NCBI RefSeq assembly: GCF_029946515.1 | Contig: NZ_JARZHH010000015.1 | Location: 122,485-186,484, forward strand | Source: Polyangium sp. 6x1 | Lineage (GTDB): Bacteria > Myxococcota_A > Polyangia > Polyangiales > Polyangiaceae | Length of the DNA: 64,000 bases | Reading direction: 5' to 3' | Shown here: positions 1 to 9,900 of the stretch, one piece after another | Layout of the letters: the number at the start of each line of letters is the position of its first letter | How positions within the stretch are numbered: the first letter of the stretch is position 1 | Notes under the pieces: model-generated | Database searches by the model: none | Told to the model about the DNA's origin: nothing | What the model saw: the letters and a program-made list of their open reading frames with translations, nothing else | Program-made: the position numbers and the translations under genes

Positions 1-222
1 GACGAGGTGACGCAGAAGCGCCGCGAGGTGGTGATCACGTATCCACGGGACGCGCGCGTCGAGGAAGGGCGCGTGTCCATTCTTTCGCCCATTGGAACGG
101 CGCTGCTCGGGCTCTCCGTGGGCCAGGGCATCACGTGGCCGATGCCCGCGGCGGGTTCCAGGCGGCTGCGCGTGCTCGCCGTCCCCTATCAGCCCGAGGC
201 CGCGGGGAATTTCCAGCTCTGA
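1..222 (+). CDS. rnk: Rnk-like RNA polymerase-binding regulator, C-terminal part
   Basis: This gene enters from the left edge, so only the last 73 residues are visible; the GTG at base 7 is internal. The visible part has the GreA/GreB-type C-terminal fold as found in Rnk, the regulator of nucleoside diphosphate kinase: a VVITYP strand, then SPIGTALLGLSVGQ, and the ending YQPEAAGNFQL, which is very close to Rnk family C-termini. Rnk proteins bind RNA polymerase near the secondary channel and compete with Gre factors. The short N-terminal coiled coil that separates Rnk from GreA cannot be checked because it lies outside the window. The assignment is good at family level; the exact role is inferred. 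Confidence 0.78.
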   Translation, partial: DEVTQKRREVVITYPRDARVEEGRVSILSPIGTALLGLSVGQGITWPMPAAGSRRLRVLAVPYQPEAAGNFQL

Positions 223-299
223 CGCGCGGGTCTTTGGGCTCGTCCGGCGGCTTTCGTGGCAGAAGCCTTGCTTGCGAGCGACGTGGAACGGAGGGTGTC

Positions 300-863
300 A
301 TGGCAAGCGAGCTCGGGGGGATGCGGGTGGCGATTCTCGTGGAGAATGGCTTCGAGCAGAGTGAGCTGATGGAGCCGAGGCGAGCGCTCGATTCGGCAGG
401 CGCGCAGACGGCGATCGTGTCGCCGGTGAGCGGGCAGGTGCGGGGCTGGAAATCCGGCCAATGGGGAGATTCGATCAACGTGGACGTGCCGCTCGCGCAC
501 GCGCGGCCCGAGAATTTCGACGCGCTCCTCCTGCCGGGCGGCGTGATCAATCCGGACAAGCTGCGGATGAACCGAGCGGCCGTCCAGTTCGTGCGCGCGT
601 TCTTCGACGCCGGAAAGCCGCTCGCGGCCATTTGCCACGGGCCCTGGATGCTGGTGGAGGCCGACGTGGTGCGGGGTCGTCAGGTGACGTCGTGGCCGTC
701 CGTGCGAACGGACCTCGTGAATGCGGGCGCGACGTGGGTCGATCGGGAAGTGGTGAACGACAATCAGATCGTGACGAGCCGGAAGCCGGACGACATTCCC
801 GCCTTCAACAACGCGATGATCGCGCTCTTCGCGAAGACCCGGATCGGGGTGAGGGCGGCGTAG
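300..863 (+). CDS. DJ-1/PfpI family glutamine amidotransferase-like protein
   Basis: The protein has 187 residues, a normal length for the PfpI/YhbO class of the DJ-1 superfamily. The N-terminus MRVAILVENGFEQSELMEP matches the family's opening strand and acidic residue. The nucleophile elbow is AICHGPW with Cys112-His113, and the ending VTSRKPDDIPAFN is typical. Members act as cytoplasmic peptidases or glyoxalase/deglycase enzymes in stress protection; the substrate here is unknown. The ATG at 300 is chosen because a GAGG-type ribosome site lies just before it and the family N-terminus begins there; the longer open frame upstream has no family match. Its end faces the lipoprotein operon across 31 bases. 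Confidence 0.88.
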   Translation: MASELGGMRVAILVENGFEQSELMEPRRALDSAGAQTAIVSPVSGQVRGWKSGQWGDSINVDVPLAHARPENFDALLLPGGVINPDKLRMNRAAVQFVRAFFDAGKPLAAICHGPWMLVEADVVRGRQVTSWPSVRTDLVNAGATWVDREVVNDNQIVTSRKPDDIPAFNNAMIALFAKTRIGVRAA

Positions 864-894
864 CGTCCGAGCGACCGTACGTCGGGGCAAGCCC

Positions 895-3800
895 TCACGG
901 GCTCGAACAGATCGCCACGTCGTGGCGCCCGGCCTCCCGCACGATCGCCGCGCCGGGGGACGGAAAACGCACGCCGAGCGTCGCATTTTTCTGACGCAAT
1001 CGGACTTCGAGCCCCTCCAAGCAGACCCGGCCGGCCGAGACGGCGACGAGGGCCGTGGCGCCGAGGCTCGAAGCGTCACGATCGGGGCTCGGCGGGTCGA
1101 ACTGGACGTCGACGAGGACGTCGGCGAGGAGGCGGTAGGCGTCGGGGTCCGGGCGGCACGTCGGGGAGGCGTCGAGGTTCGTGAGGCTGCCGGCGACGTG
1201 GACGGGGCCGACGGTGGCGCGGGCGAGGTCGAGGTCGGCGAGGAGGATGTCGCCGGAGGTGCCGGAGACGGCGCTCAAGGCGAGCCGAGGGGACGCGGCG
1301 TCGCCCCCGCGGCGGCGCGCGAGGCCCATGCGGAGGCGGGTGGCGTCGAGGACGCGGTCGATCTGCACGAGGCGGCGGAGGAGGCCGCCGCGGAGGAGGG
1401 AGAGGTCGCCGTTCGCGGCTTCGAGCGCGAGGAGGTCGCCGTGGCCGAGGTCGGCGGCGACCGTGAAGATGCCGTGGTGGCGGAGGGCGACGGGGTCCTT
1501 GCTCGTCGGGGCGCCCGGGAGGCCGAGGTCGAAGCGGAGCTCGGTCGTGCGGAGGAAGAGGCCGACGGGCGAGGCGTCGGGCGCGAGGAGGACGGGGACG
1601 AAGGCGCCCTCGACGCGGGGAGAGGGAGGGGCCTTGAAGGTGGCGCGGCGCGGGGGGCGCGGGTCGAAGGGGAGGGCGACGTCGACGTCGAAGTTGCCGG
1701 CGCGGACGACGCCGACGGCGACGCCGGGCGGAAGGAGAAGCGAGGCGGGGAGGGGCGCCGGGCCGGCGTCGGTTTTGCCCGCGTCGCGCGGCGCGGGGGC
1801 GCTAGGGCGTTCGATGCGGCAGCGGAGGGGGAGGGAGCCGAGGCGCTTGACGGGCGGCTCGGCCGCGGGGGCGATGTCGGGAGGTGGAGGCGGCGGGGCC
1901 GCGGGCGGGGGGCTTCCCCAGCCGAGGCGGACGATGCCGTCGCCGAGGGCGCAGCCGAGCTCGGAGCAGCCCTGGATGAAGCTCGCGTCGTAGGCGGCGT
2001 TGAGCTCGCCGACGGGGGGCGGGGCGACGGGGCGGAAGGTGCGGCCGCCGTCGGTGGTCTCGTGGTAGGTGGCGGCGCCGTCGGCCTCGGCGCCGCGCGC
2101 GAGGGCGAAGGGGCCGCCGCGGATGAGCTCGACGACGCCGGGCGGGAGCGGGTGGACCTCGACGCGGCCGTCGGGCTGGATGTGGACGCCGGCGAAGCGG
2201 CCGCCGAGGCGCGTGGAGACGGGGAGCAAACGCTCGGAGCGGCCCTGGGGGATGGGCTCGGGGCGCTCGGCGTCTTCGGCGGACTCGCCTTCGGGCGGCA
2301 GGACGATCCAGCCGTGGATGGAGCCGTCTTTTTCGTCGAGCCAGAAATCACGGTCGATCGAGCGGTAGGGCGGCTCCTCCATGGGCGTGAGGACGGCCGG
2401 GAAGGCGGCGCCGCCGAGGGCCGGATCCTCGGGGTCGACGCGGATGACGCGGACGCCTTCGGGCGCGGGTTCGGAGGCGGGTTTCGTGTCCTTGCTGCGG
2501 AGGACGAGGGCCGTGGCTGTACCGCCATCGCCGGGGAGGAACCGGTACAGATGGGTCGCGTCGTCGCCGGTGAGGCGTCGCTCGGTCCAGGCGCCGTCGG
2601 CGCCGCGGACACAGACGTAGGCGTCGTCGGCGGAGGTCGGGTCGAGCGGCTCGGGCGGGTCGGCGGGGGGCGTCTCGACTTCGGTGGGCCCGAAGAGCTT
2701 CGGCTGGCCGTCGTTGACGGGCGGGGCGCCGCGGAAATCGGCGACCGTGGGGACGAGCGCGCCACATCGTCCGGTGAACGCGAAGCGCTGGCCGAGGCCC
2801 GCGAGGAAGGTGGAGGGCTCGGGGAAGGTGGCTTCGAGGCGCGGCGCGGAGGGGTCGTCCTGGAGGGCGAGGACGTGGGCGCCGTGGGGGTGGGTGCAGG
2901 CGAGCAGGACGTCGGCGCCGCGGGGGATGGGCTGGCAGTGCGCGAAGGGCTCGGCGACGCCGGTCAGGAGGGCGTCGTCGAGGGCCTGGCCGGTGGTGAG
3001 GGCGAGGACGCGGACGGATTGCTCGCGGGTGACGAGGGCGCGTCCGCCCGGAAGGCGGGCCCCGGCAAAGACGGCGCTCGCGAGCTCGGAAGGGGCGAGG
3101 TTGCGGCTCGGGGAAGGTGTTTCTTCCGTGGCGGAGAGCATCGTGCCCCAGCCGAGGTCATTCGGCGGGTCCGGGGTGATGGGGACGAGGCCTTTGGCAG
3201 GGTCGAAGGCGACCGTAGGTTGGCGGCTGCTGTTGAGCAGGAGGAGCCTGTCCGATGCGCCCTCGTCGAAGCCGTAGGTGCGCACGCCGCGCTCGGCGGT
3301 GAGGTCGCGGAAGGTCTTGCCGCCGTCGGTCGTGATCTCGGTGCGGCCGAAGGCGTCGAGGCGGACGCCATGTTTGCCGTCGAGGGAGACGGCCTCGGAG
3401 AAGCGCGCGAGGTCGGTGCGGCGGAGGGCGGGGCTCGGGGCGCGGGGGTCGAGCTCGAGCAGGCCGAGATCGGTGTGCAGGACGAGGGTGTCGAGCCAGG
3501 GGCTCGCAGACACGGCCGCGATCTGGGCGATGGGGCGGAGCTCGCCGAGGAAGGTGTCGGCGCGGTAGGTGCGCGCCTCCGACCAGAAGACGTAGCCGCC
3601 GCCGAGGCGCGCCGGCAAGGAGCGGAAGCCGAACAGCATCTCGGGGCCACGTGCCTCGGCAACGACGAGGCCGCCCTCGAGGAGGAGGCGGTTGCCCGAG
3701 GCGACGGCAGGCTCGCGGCGCGGCAAGGCGGAGGCGCGGCCGGCCTGGTCGAAGGAGACGCCGACGCCCTCGGCGAGGATGTACCGGGCCGGGCCGAGGA

Positions 3801-3954
3801 GGGGCTCGGGCGCGGCAGCGGGGGTTGGGCGCAGCGGCGAGGGCGGCGGGGCAGCGGCGTCCGGGCGCGCGGGCTTCGCGGAGCAGGCGGCGAACGAGGC
3901 GGCGAGGGCGACGAGGGCGATGGGCGCGGCCCCGGGGAAGGCGCGTTTCTTCAT
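895..3954 (-). CDS. Large Asp-box lipoprotein, third of three tandem paralogues
   Basis: A 1019-residue exported protein with the lipoprotein signal MKKRAFPGAAPIALVALAASFAAC cut by eye before the Cys. It has two Asp-box motifs typical of beta-propeller blades: TTDGGKTFRDL near residue 210 and ETTDGGRTFRPV near 635. About 25 residues after the second is a Cys pair, GCSELGCALG, followed by a GW motif. The C-terminus carries RVCLE and a final Cys. These landmarks recur in the two upstream genes, so the three are paralogues. The start overlaps the stop of the preceding gene by four bases (ATGA), so translation is coupled. I infer an outer-membrane-anchored propeller; ligand and role are unknown. 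No catalytic site was recognised. Confidence 0.82.
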   Translation of the reverse strand: MKKRAFPGAAPIALVALAASFAACSAKPARPDAAAPPPSPLRPTPAAAPEPLLGPARYILAEGVGVSFDQAGRASALPRREPAVASGNRLLLEGGLVVAEARGPEMLFGFRSLPARLGGGYVFWSEARTYRADTFLGELRPIAQIAAVSASPWLDTLVLHTDLGLLELDPRAPSPALRRTDLARFSEAVSLDGKHGVRLDAFGRTEITTDGGKTFRDLTAERGVRTYGFDEGASDRLLLLNSSRQPTVAFDPAKGLVPITPDPPNDLGWGTMLSATEETPSPSRNLAPSELASAVFAGARLPGGRALVTREQSVRVLALTTGQALDDALLTGVAEPFAHCQPIPRGADVLLACTHPHGAHVLALQDDPSAPRLEATFPEPSTFLAGLGQRFAFTGRCGALVPTVADFRGAPPVNDGQPKLFGPTEVETPPADPPEPLDPTSADDAYVCVRGADGAWTERRLTGDDATHLYRFLPGDGGTATALVLRSKDTKPASEPAPEGVRVIRVDPEDPALGGAAFPAVLTPMEEPPYRSIDRDFWLDEKDGSIHGWIVLPPEGESAEDAERPEPIPQGRSERLLPVSTRLGGRFAGVHIQPDGRVEVHPLPPGVVELIRGGPFALARGAEADGAATYHETTDGGRTFRPVAPPPVGELNAAYDASFIQGCSELGCALGDGIVRLGWGSPPPAAPPPPPPDIAPAAEPPVKRLGSLPLRCRIERPSAPAPRDAGKTDAGPAPLPASLLLPPGVAVGVVRAGNFDVDVALPFDPRPPRRATFKAPPSPRVEGAFVPVLLAPDASPVGLFLRTTELRFDLGLPGAPTSKDPVALRHHGIFTVAADLGHGDLLALEAANGDLSLLRGGLLRRLVQIDRVLDATRLRMGLARRRGGDAASPRLALSAVSGTSGDILLADLDLARATVGPVHVAGSLTNLDASPTCRPDPDAYRLLADVLVDVQFDPPSPDRDASSLGATALVAVSAGRVCLEGLEVRLRQKNATLGVRFPSPGAAIVREAGRHDVAICSSP

Positions 3955-6905
3955 CGGACGATGCCTTCGCAGGTGAGCGGCTGGCGGACCTCGGCGCCGA
4001 AGCCGAGGACGACGAGCGTGCCCTTGCCGGGCCCCTTGCCGTCGAAGCGGGCGATGAGCTTGCGGACCGTGCCCGGCGGGTCGTAGTAGCCGATCTCGGT
4101 CTCGTGGCGCTCGTCGCGGACCGCGAGCTCGACGGCTTCGAGGCAGACGCGGGACGGCGACCAGCGCAGGACGGCGAACCCCGCCGATCCGCTCGCCACG
4201 ATGCCGAGGAGCGTGCCCTGCGCGAGGCCGATCTCCGTGTCGAAGGGCAGGACCACGCGGGCGTCGTCGGGCTGGGGCGCGCAGCGAGGATCCGAGCCGG
4301 CGGCGAGGCCTTCGAGGGACGCGAGGCGTTTCTCCGGGCCGAGGGTGCCCCGATCCGGGTCGAGCGGCGCGAGCACGGCCTCGCCGCCCGCGTCCACGGC
4401 GACGACGACCGGGTCCTGCCCGCGCAGGCCGGCGGCGAGGTCGAAGCGGCTCGCGCCCTCGGGCGGGTGAAGCTGCCCGAGCTCGCGTCGTACGCCCGAG
4501 ACGACGCCGCGGCCGGGCGTGGGCGCCCCGCGCGGCAGCTCCACGGCGGAGACGGCCTGCCCCTCGCCCGTCCCGCTCACGAGCAGGGCGCGGCTGCCGT
4601 GCACGACGCCCACCGTGGGATCATCGATGCACCCGCCGATGGGGAGGGTCAGGCCGGCCTCGTCGACGAGCGGAGCGGCGCAGCGGCCCATGCCCGAGGT
4701 CGCCACGGCCCGCACCTTCGCGCCGTCGAGCACGTAGCCGAGGCGGATCTCGTACGGGTGGAACGGCGTCGGACCAAGGCGCGAGAGCGGGATCGTGGCG
4801 CGGGTGATCGGCGCGGCGAGGTCGAGCAGGGGCACGTAGGCGATCTCGGCGTCGCCCGTCGTACCCGCGGGCTGCGGGCCGTTCCAGGGGATGAACATCC
4901 CGCCCGTGAAGCCGATGCGGCCGGGCGCCATGCGCGCGATCGGGGTCTTCGTGTAGCCGAGGCCAAACGATTCGGGGATGCGCTTGCCTTCCCCCGGCCC
5001 GGCGTACCGGCAGGCGAGGCGCACGAGCGGGGGCGCGGGGATCGGGCGCTGGTACTCGGGGTTCTCCTTGGGCGGGGCCGTGTCCTTGGCCTCCGGCGCG
5101 GACCCGTCGTTCCAGCCGATCCGCACGAACGTGCCGACCTGGCAGCCGACCTCGCTGCACGACATGGGCTCGGAGATGCTGCCGCTCGGCGGGGGCGCGA
5201 CGAGGCGGAAGCTCCGGCCGTAGTCCGTGGTCTCGAAGAGGCGATCGGCCTCGGTGCGGACGAGGCCGAAGCGGCCCGCGGTCGCGATGCTGACGGTCTG
5301 CGCCGGGAGGGGATGCTGCCGCGGGCGGCCCTCGGGGTCGATGGTCACGGCCGCGAGGTTCGACGCGCTGTGCGCCGAGGGCAGCCAGCCCTCGATGGTG
5401 CCGTCGGGCGTGACGTGGAGGTCGCGCTGGAGCAGCCCGTTCATCTCGGCGCCGTAGGTGGTGATGTCGAGCGGCGGCTCGTTGCGGGCCACGCGCACCA
5501 CGCGGAGGGCGCCGCGCACGGTGACGCGGGGCGCGGCGTGGAGGACCGTGCCGGGGATGGCCACGAGGGCCACGGCGGCGCCCTCGGCGCGCGGGATCCA
5601 GGCGACGACGTCGCTCGCGTCGGCCGGCGCGAGCCTGTGCTCGACCCACACGCCCGGGCCCTTGCGCACGCAGAAGACCGGGCTCCTCTGGTTCGAGGCG
5701 TTCGTGGGCGAGGCCGAGGCGACGACGTCGGCGGGCGAGCCCGGCGCGGGCCCTTCGCACGGGCCGATGAAGCCGAGCGCCTCGCCGTCCGCGACCACGA
5801 AGCGATCCCAGATCGGCGCGTCCGGCAGGTCGAACGTTCGCTCCAGGCGCCCGCCGTTCTCCAGGTCGAGCACCGTGGCGCGGTTCTTCGACTCGCAGAC
5901 GAGCAGCGGGCCGTCCTTCACGCGGAGCGCCTCGCACGTGTCGTCGGACGTCTCGAGCGCGAGGAGCGCGGTCGCCCGGCCCGTGCGCAGGTCGACCCGC
6001 GCGACGGCGCCCTCCGTGACCGCGAGGGCGTCCCCTTCGCGCCAGCGCAGGCCGTACGCGGCCGCCCCGACGAGGGGCGACACGGCGGAATCCTCGGGCC
6101 ATTGATCGTCGAGGTCGGGCGGCATCTCGTGGCGCTTCGGGCCCTGCGGAGGTCGATCCGACACGATGGAGCCACGCGCGTCGACGAGCCGGCTCTCCTC
6201 GCCCCGGAGGAGGACGTGCAGATCCTCGCCGCGGACCTCGATCTCCGTCGCGTCGGGAAGCTCCGCCGACACGTCGCGGAAGGTCGCGCCGCCGTCCGTC
6301 GTGAGGCGCGCGTGGCCGAACACGGTCAGCACGAGCGCGCGGCGCGCGTCGGCCGCGAGCCCGGTGGCAAACCCGGGCAGGTCGAGCCTCCGCGGCGCGC
6401 CTCCCGCGGGCGACACCACGAACACGCCGGCCTCCGTCACGAGCCCGACGCCGTCGACCCAATCGAACGCGCTTTCCACGGTCGCCGGCAGCTTCCCGAG
6501 GGGTCGGGCCTCGCCGAGCCACGTGGCCGCGCCAAACACCTCGCGCTCCCGCCACAGCACGTACCGCGCGGGCGCGGCCGGCCCGGCGCTCCACGGCGGG
6601 GCCGCCGCTGCCCCATCGAAATCGCTCGTGTCCTCGGCCCGCGCGATCACGTCGGCGCCGCGCGATTCCACCCGGCGGCCTCCAGCGAGCGACCGATCGA
6701 CCCCGCCCTCGGTCCGCTCGATCCACGCCGCCCCGTCCGGCACGACCCAGCGCGGCGGGCCCAGCGTCGACGCCCGCGGCGCTGCTTTCTCCGCCGTGCG
6801 CGCCGTCCCCGCGGGCGGAGGCGTGATCGGCTCGGGACGCGCCCCCGTGCAGCTCGCCGCGGCCACGAGCAGCGCGCAGGCCGACGTGAGGGCGGCGCGC
6901 TTCAT
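3951..6905 (-). CDS. Large Asp-box lipoprotein, second of three tandem paralogues
   Basis: The product has 984 residues and starts MKRAALTSACALLVAAASCTG, a lipoprotein signal with a Cys near residue 19. Asp-boxes are LTTDGGATFRDV near residue 207 and ETTDYGRSFRLV near 560; the Cys pair SCSEVGCQVG follows, then RIGW, and RVCLEAVEL near the end. The ATG at 6905 overlaps the upstream stop in an ATGA, and its own stop overlaps the next start the same way. The much longer open frame reaching to 9437 is only an extension through the upstream gene in another frame. Identity with the neighbours is confined to blocks, so the duplication looks old. The function is unknown; a surface propeller is an inference. 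Confidence 0.82.
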   Translation of the reverse strand: MKRAALTSACALLVAAASCTGARPEPITPPPAGTARTAEKAAPRASTLGPPRWVVPDGAAWIERTEGGVDRSLAGGRRVESRGADVIARAEDTSDFDGAAAAPPWSAGPAAPARYVLWREREVFGAATWLGEARPLGKLPATVESAFDWVDGVGLVTEAGVFVVSPAGGAPRRLDLPGFATGLAADARRALVLTVFGHARLTTDGGATFRDVSAELPDATEIEVRGEDLHVLLRGEESRLVDARGSIVSDRPPQGPKRHEMPPDLDDQWPEDSAVSPLVGAAAYGLRWREGDALAVTEGAVARVDLRTGRATALLALETSDDTCEALRVKDGPLLVCESKNRATVLDLENGGRLERTFDLPDAPIWDRFVVADGEALGFIGPCEGPAPGSPADVVASASPTNASNQRSPVFCVRKGPGVWVEHRLAPADASDVVAWIPRAEGAAVALVAIPGTVLHAAPRVTVRGALRVVRVARNEPPLDITTYGAEMNGLLQRDLHVTPDGTIEGWLPSAHSASNLAAVTIDPEGRPRQHPLPAQTVSIATAGRFGLVRTEADRLFETTDYGRSFRLVAPPPSGSISEPMSCSEVGCQVGTFVRIGWNDGSAPEAKDTAPPKENPEYQRPIPAPPLVRLACRYAGPGEGKRIPESFGLGYTKTPIARMAPGRIGFTGGMFIPWNGPQPAGTTGDAEIAYVPLLDLAAPITRATIPLSRLGPTPFHPYEIRLGYVLDGAKVRAVATSGMGRCAAPLVDEAGLTLPIGGCIDDPTVGVVHGSRALLVSGTGEGQAVSAVELPRGAPTPGRGVVSGVRRELGQLHPPEGASRFDLAAGLRGQDPVVVAVDAGGEAVLAPLDPDRGTLGPEKRLASLEGLAAGSDPRCAPQPDDARVVLPFDTEIGLAQGTLLGIVASGSAGFAVLRWSPSRVCLEAVELAVRDERHETEIGYYDPPGTVRKLIARFDGKGPGKGTLVVLGFGAEVRQPLTCEGIVR

Positions 6906-9900
6906 CGGGCTCGCTCCTCCGGCGCCGGTTCGAGCTTGCAGGCGAGCTCTTGCCGCAGCCCGCCCGCCTGGAGCATGGCGCCGCGGCGCTTGCCGCCCGA
7001 AGCTTCCCAGCGCACGACCAGGTTCCCCTCGCTGCGCGTGCCGTCGTCGGGCCGGCGCTCCGCCCCGACGTCGAGCGCCTCCACGCACACACGCTCCTCC
7101 GTCCAGCGCACGAGGGCCGCGCCCGACGCGCGCAGGGTCACGCCCGGCAGCGCGCGCGTGTCGAGCCCGAGCCACGCCGAGGGCTCCATCGGCACGAGCG
7201 CGCGAAAGCCCGTGGCCTTCTTGCAGCGCGGATCGTCGGCCGGCGTCGCGGTCGACCACGGCGCGAGCGGCTTCCGCGGCCGCGGGCTCAGCGTCGCCGG
7301 ATCGAGCTCCGCGACCGCGACCACGCGCGGCGGGCTCCCGTCCCAGAGCAAGAGCCCGATCGCCCCGTCGTCCCGCCGCGCCAGCGTGAGCGGCCTTCGC
7401 GCGCCCGTGTCGCGCTCCTGGCCCACGAAGACGGGCGGTCGCAGCGGCGCCTGCCCGTGGTCCTCGATCGTCATGCGCCGGCGCATGTCGCCCAGCACGA
7501 GCGCGCGCTCCGGCCCGAGCAAGAGCCCGCCACCCGACCCGCCCTCGCTCGTCGCGTAGCGCCGCGGCTCGAAGAGCGGCAGCATGGTCACCCGCTCGTT
7601 CGTCGCCACGAGCTCGTGCTTGTCCGTCACGAACAGCAGCCCGATCTCCCCCTTCGGCGTGAGCAGCGGCGTCACCACCACGCGCCGCGCGTCCTCCAGG
7701 TCGGCCCCCGTCGCGTCGATCCGGAGCGGCGACGCGGAAAGCTCGAACGGCGCCCGCATCAGGAGCGAGTGCGTGCGCAGCGCCAGGCCACTCGCCTTCC
7801 GCGGCGGCGTCTTCGCCGCCGTCGACGGTACGACATTGCCGAGCTGCGCGGCCTGCGCGCCCTTCACCATCGCCTGGAGCGCGTCCTTCGGGATCTGCGC
7901 GAGCACCTCCGGCGGTAGCATCTGCGCGAGCTCGGGCGGGATCCCCGCGATCCCCGCTTCCTCCCCGGGCGCGTTCTCCACTTCGCGCACGAGCGTGACC
8001 ACGTCGCCGAGACCCGTTTGCCACGACAATCGGCCCTTGTCCGGCACGATCGCCGCCTCCGGCACGAGCTCCGGCTTGCCGGTCGGCGTGCACGTGAGGC
8101 GCAGCGGCGCCTTCGGCTCCGGCTCCTCGAAGGGTTTGGCCGGGTACACCACGGGCGCCGCGCCCGTCGAACCCCAGCCGAGGCGCGTCATGGGGCCGAT
8201 CACGCACCCGAGCGGCGAGCAAAACCCGCCGAAGGCCGCGGGAGGCAGCGGCGATCGCCCCGCCGCGCGGAAGCTCCGGCCGTGATCGATCGTCTCGTAC
8301 AGATCGCCGTCCCGCGTGAGCGCCACGCCGAAGTCGCCGGTCACGATCATGCCGAGGACCCGCGGCGGCGTGGGGAACGTCGTCACCCGCCCGCGCGGAT
8401 CCACGACGACACCGGCATACACGCCGCCCACCTCGCCCCCGTTCGGCGACACCACCCAGCCCTCGACCGAGCCGTCCTCGCGCGCCTGGAACCGCCGCTC
8501 CACGAGCGGCCCGAGCGGCCCGCGCATGCCGCCCGCGTACATGCCGTACGGATTGAACGACGGGCGCGAGAACACCATCCCGGAGACATCGGCCGGCACC
8601 CGCACGATCCGCACGCCGCCCTGCACGACCACGCTCGGCGTGTCGTTTTTCCCCTCGGGCAAACCCTCCGCGCGGGGATCGACGACCAGCGCCACCGCCG
8701 TCCCGTCCCGCCGCGGCGCCCAGCCGTACACCTCCTGCCCGGGCGAGAGCTCGATCGCGTGCTCGACCCAGTCGTCCGGCCCTCGCCGCACGCAGATCCG
8801 CGTCGCCGGCCGGATCTCGCTGCCGAGGTCCATCCGCGTCGGATCGTTCGGATCGAGCAGCCGCGGCGTGAACTTGCACGACCCCACGAACGCGAGCGCG
8901 CCCGCGTCGTCGGACACGAAGTAGCCGTCGTCGCTGAAGGCACGCTCGACCACGGGCGGGAACGCCCCGTCCCGCAGGCTCATCACGTACGAGCTCGTGT
9001 CCTGGTACATCTCCCAGCCGCACACGACGAGCGGCGCCTCGGGTCCCGCCACCGCCCCGCACATCAGCCCCGGCTGCGGAAAATCCGTCACGGCGCGCAG
9101 GAGCGAGGCCCGGGCGAGATCCACCTCCGCCACGGCCGACGGCGTCATCGCGAGCGCCCGCCCCGCCGCGGTCCTCGCCCCGCCGAGCACCGCGGCCTGG
9201 ATCGGCGGCGTATCCCGCCAGATCCACCAAGCGTTCCGATCGTCCGCCCTCGAACCGGGCAGGATCGGCTCGAACCCGCGCCCATGCGACGATCCGTGCT
9301 GCGTCCCCTCCATCGGCCCGAGCCGCCCGTCCGCGCCGAGGGGGAACCGCCCCATCCACGTATCCACGGCGAGCGCGCCCGGCTGCACCAGGAACGTCTT
9401 GCTCCCGAGCCCCGCGACGCCGGACGCGTCGTTCCACGTCGCCCCCCCGTCCCCCGTCGAGGCGAGCCTACCGAGGTAGTCGACGCGCATCGCGCGCTTG
9501 CCGTCGAGCGCCGCGAAATCCGCGAGCCCCGCCTCGCTCGGCGCTTCGAGCTCGTCGCGGTCCTTCCGCAGCGCCGCCGTCCCCGCCTCGCCGAACACGA
9601 CCACCGCGTCGAGCCCGCTCCGCGCCCCGCGCACCGCCCCGATCCCGAGCGCCCCGGCGACCGTGACCGGCCGCAGCGGCCCCGTGAACGTGTCCGACCG
9701 GAACACACGCCCGCGGCTCCAGTGGACGAACCCGCCGCCGAGGTGCGGCGCGACCACGAGCGACCCGACGAGCGGATCACTCTTCAGCGCCAGATCGACG
9801 TCCCACGCCGCCCCGAGCACCTCGCCGGTCTCCGGCGCGAGCTCGAACCGCACGCCCGCCGAGACCAGCCGATCCCGATCCGCCTCGTGCGACACCCAGA

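Noticed and set aside
922..4086. A plus-strand open frame of 1054 codons
   Set aside because: It is opposite the lipoprotein gene and consists almost only of Gly, Ala, Arg, Glu and Val, as expected for the antisense of GC-rich code. It has no motif or ribosome site.
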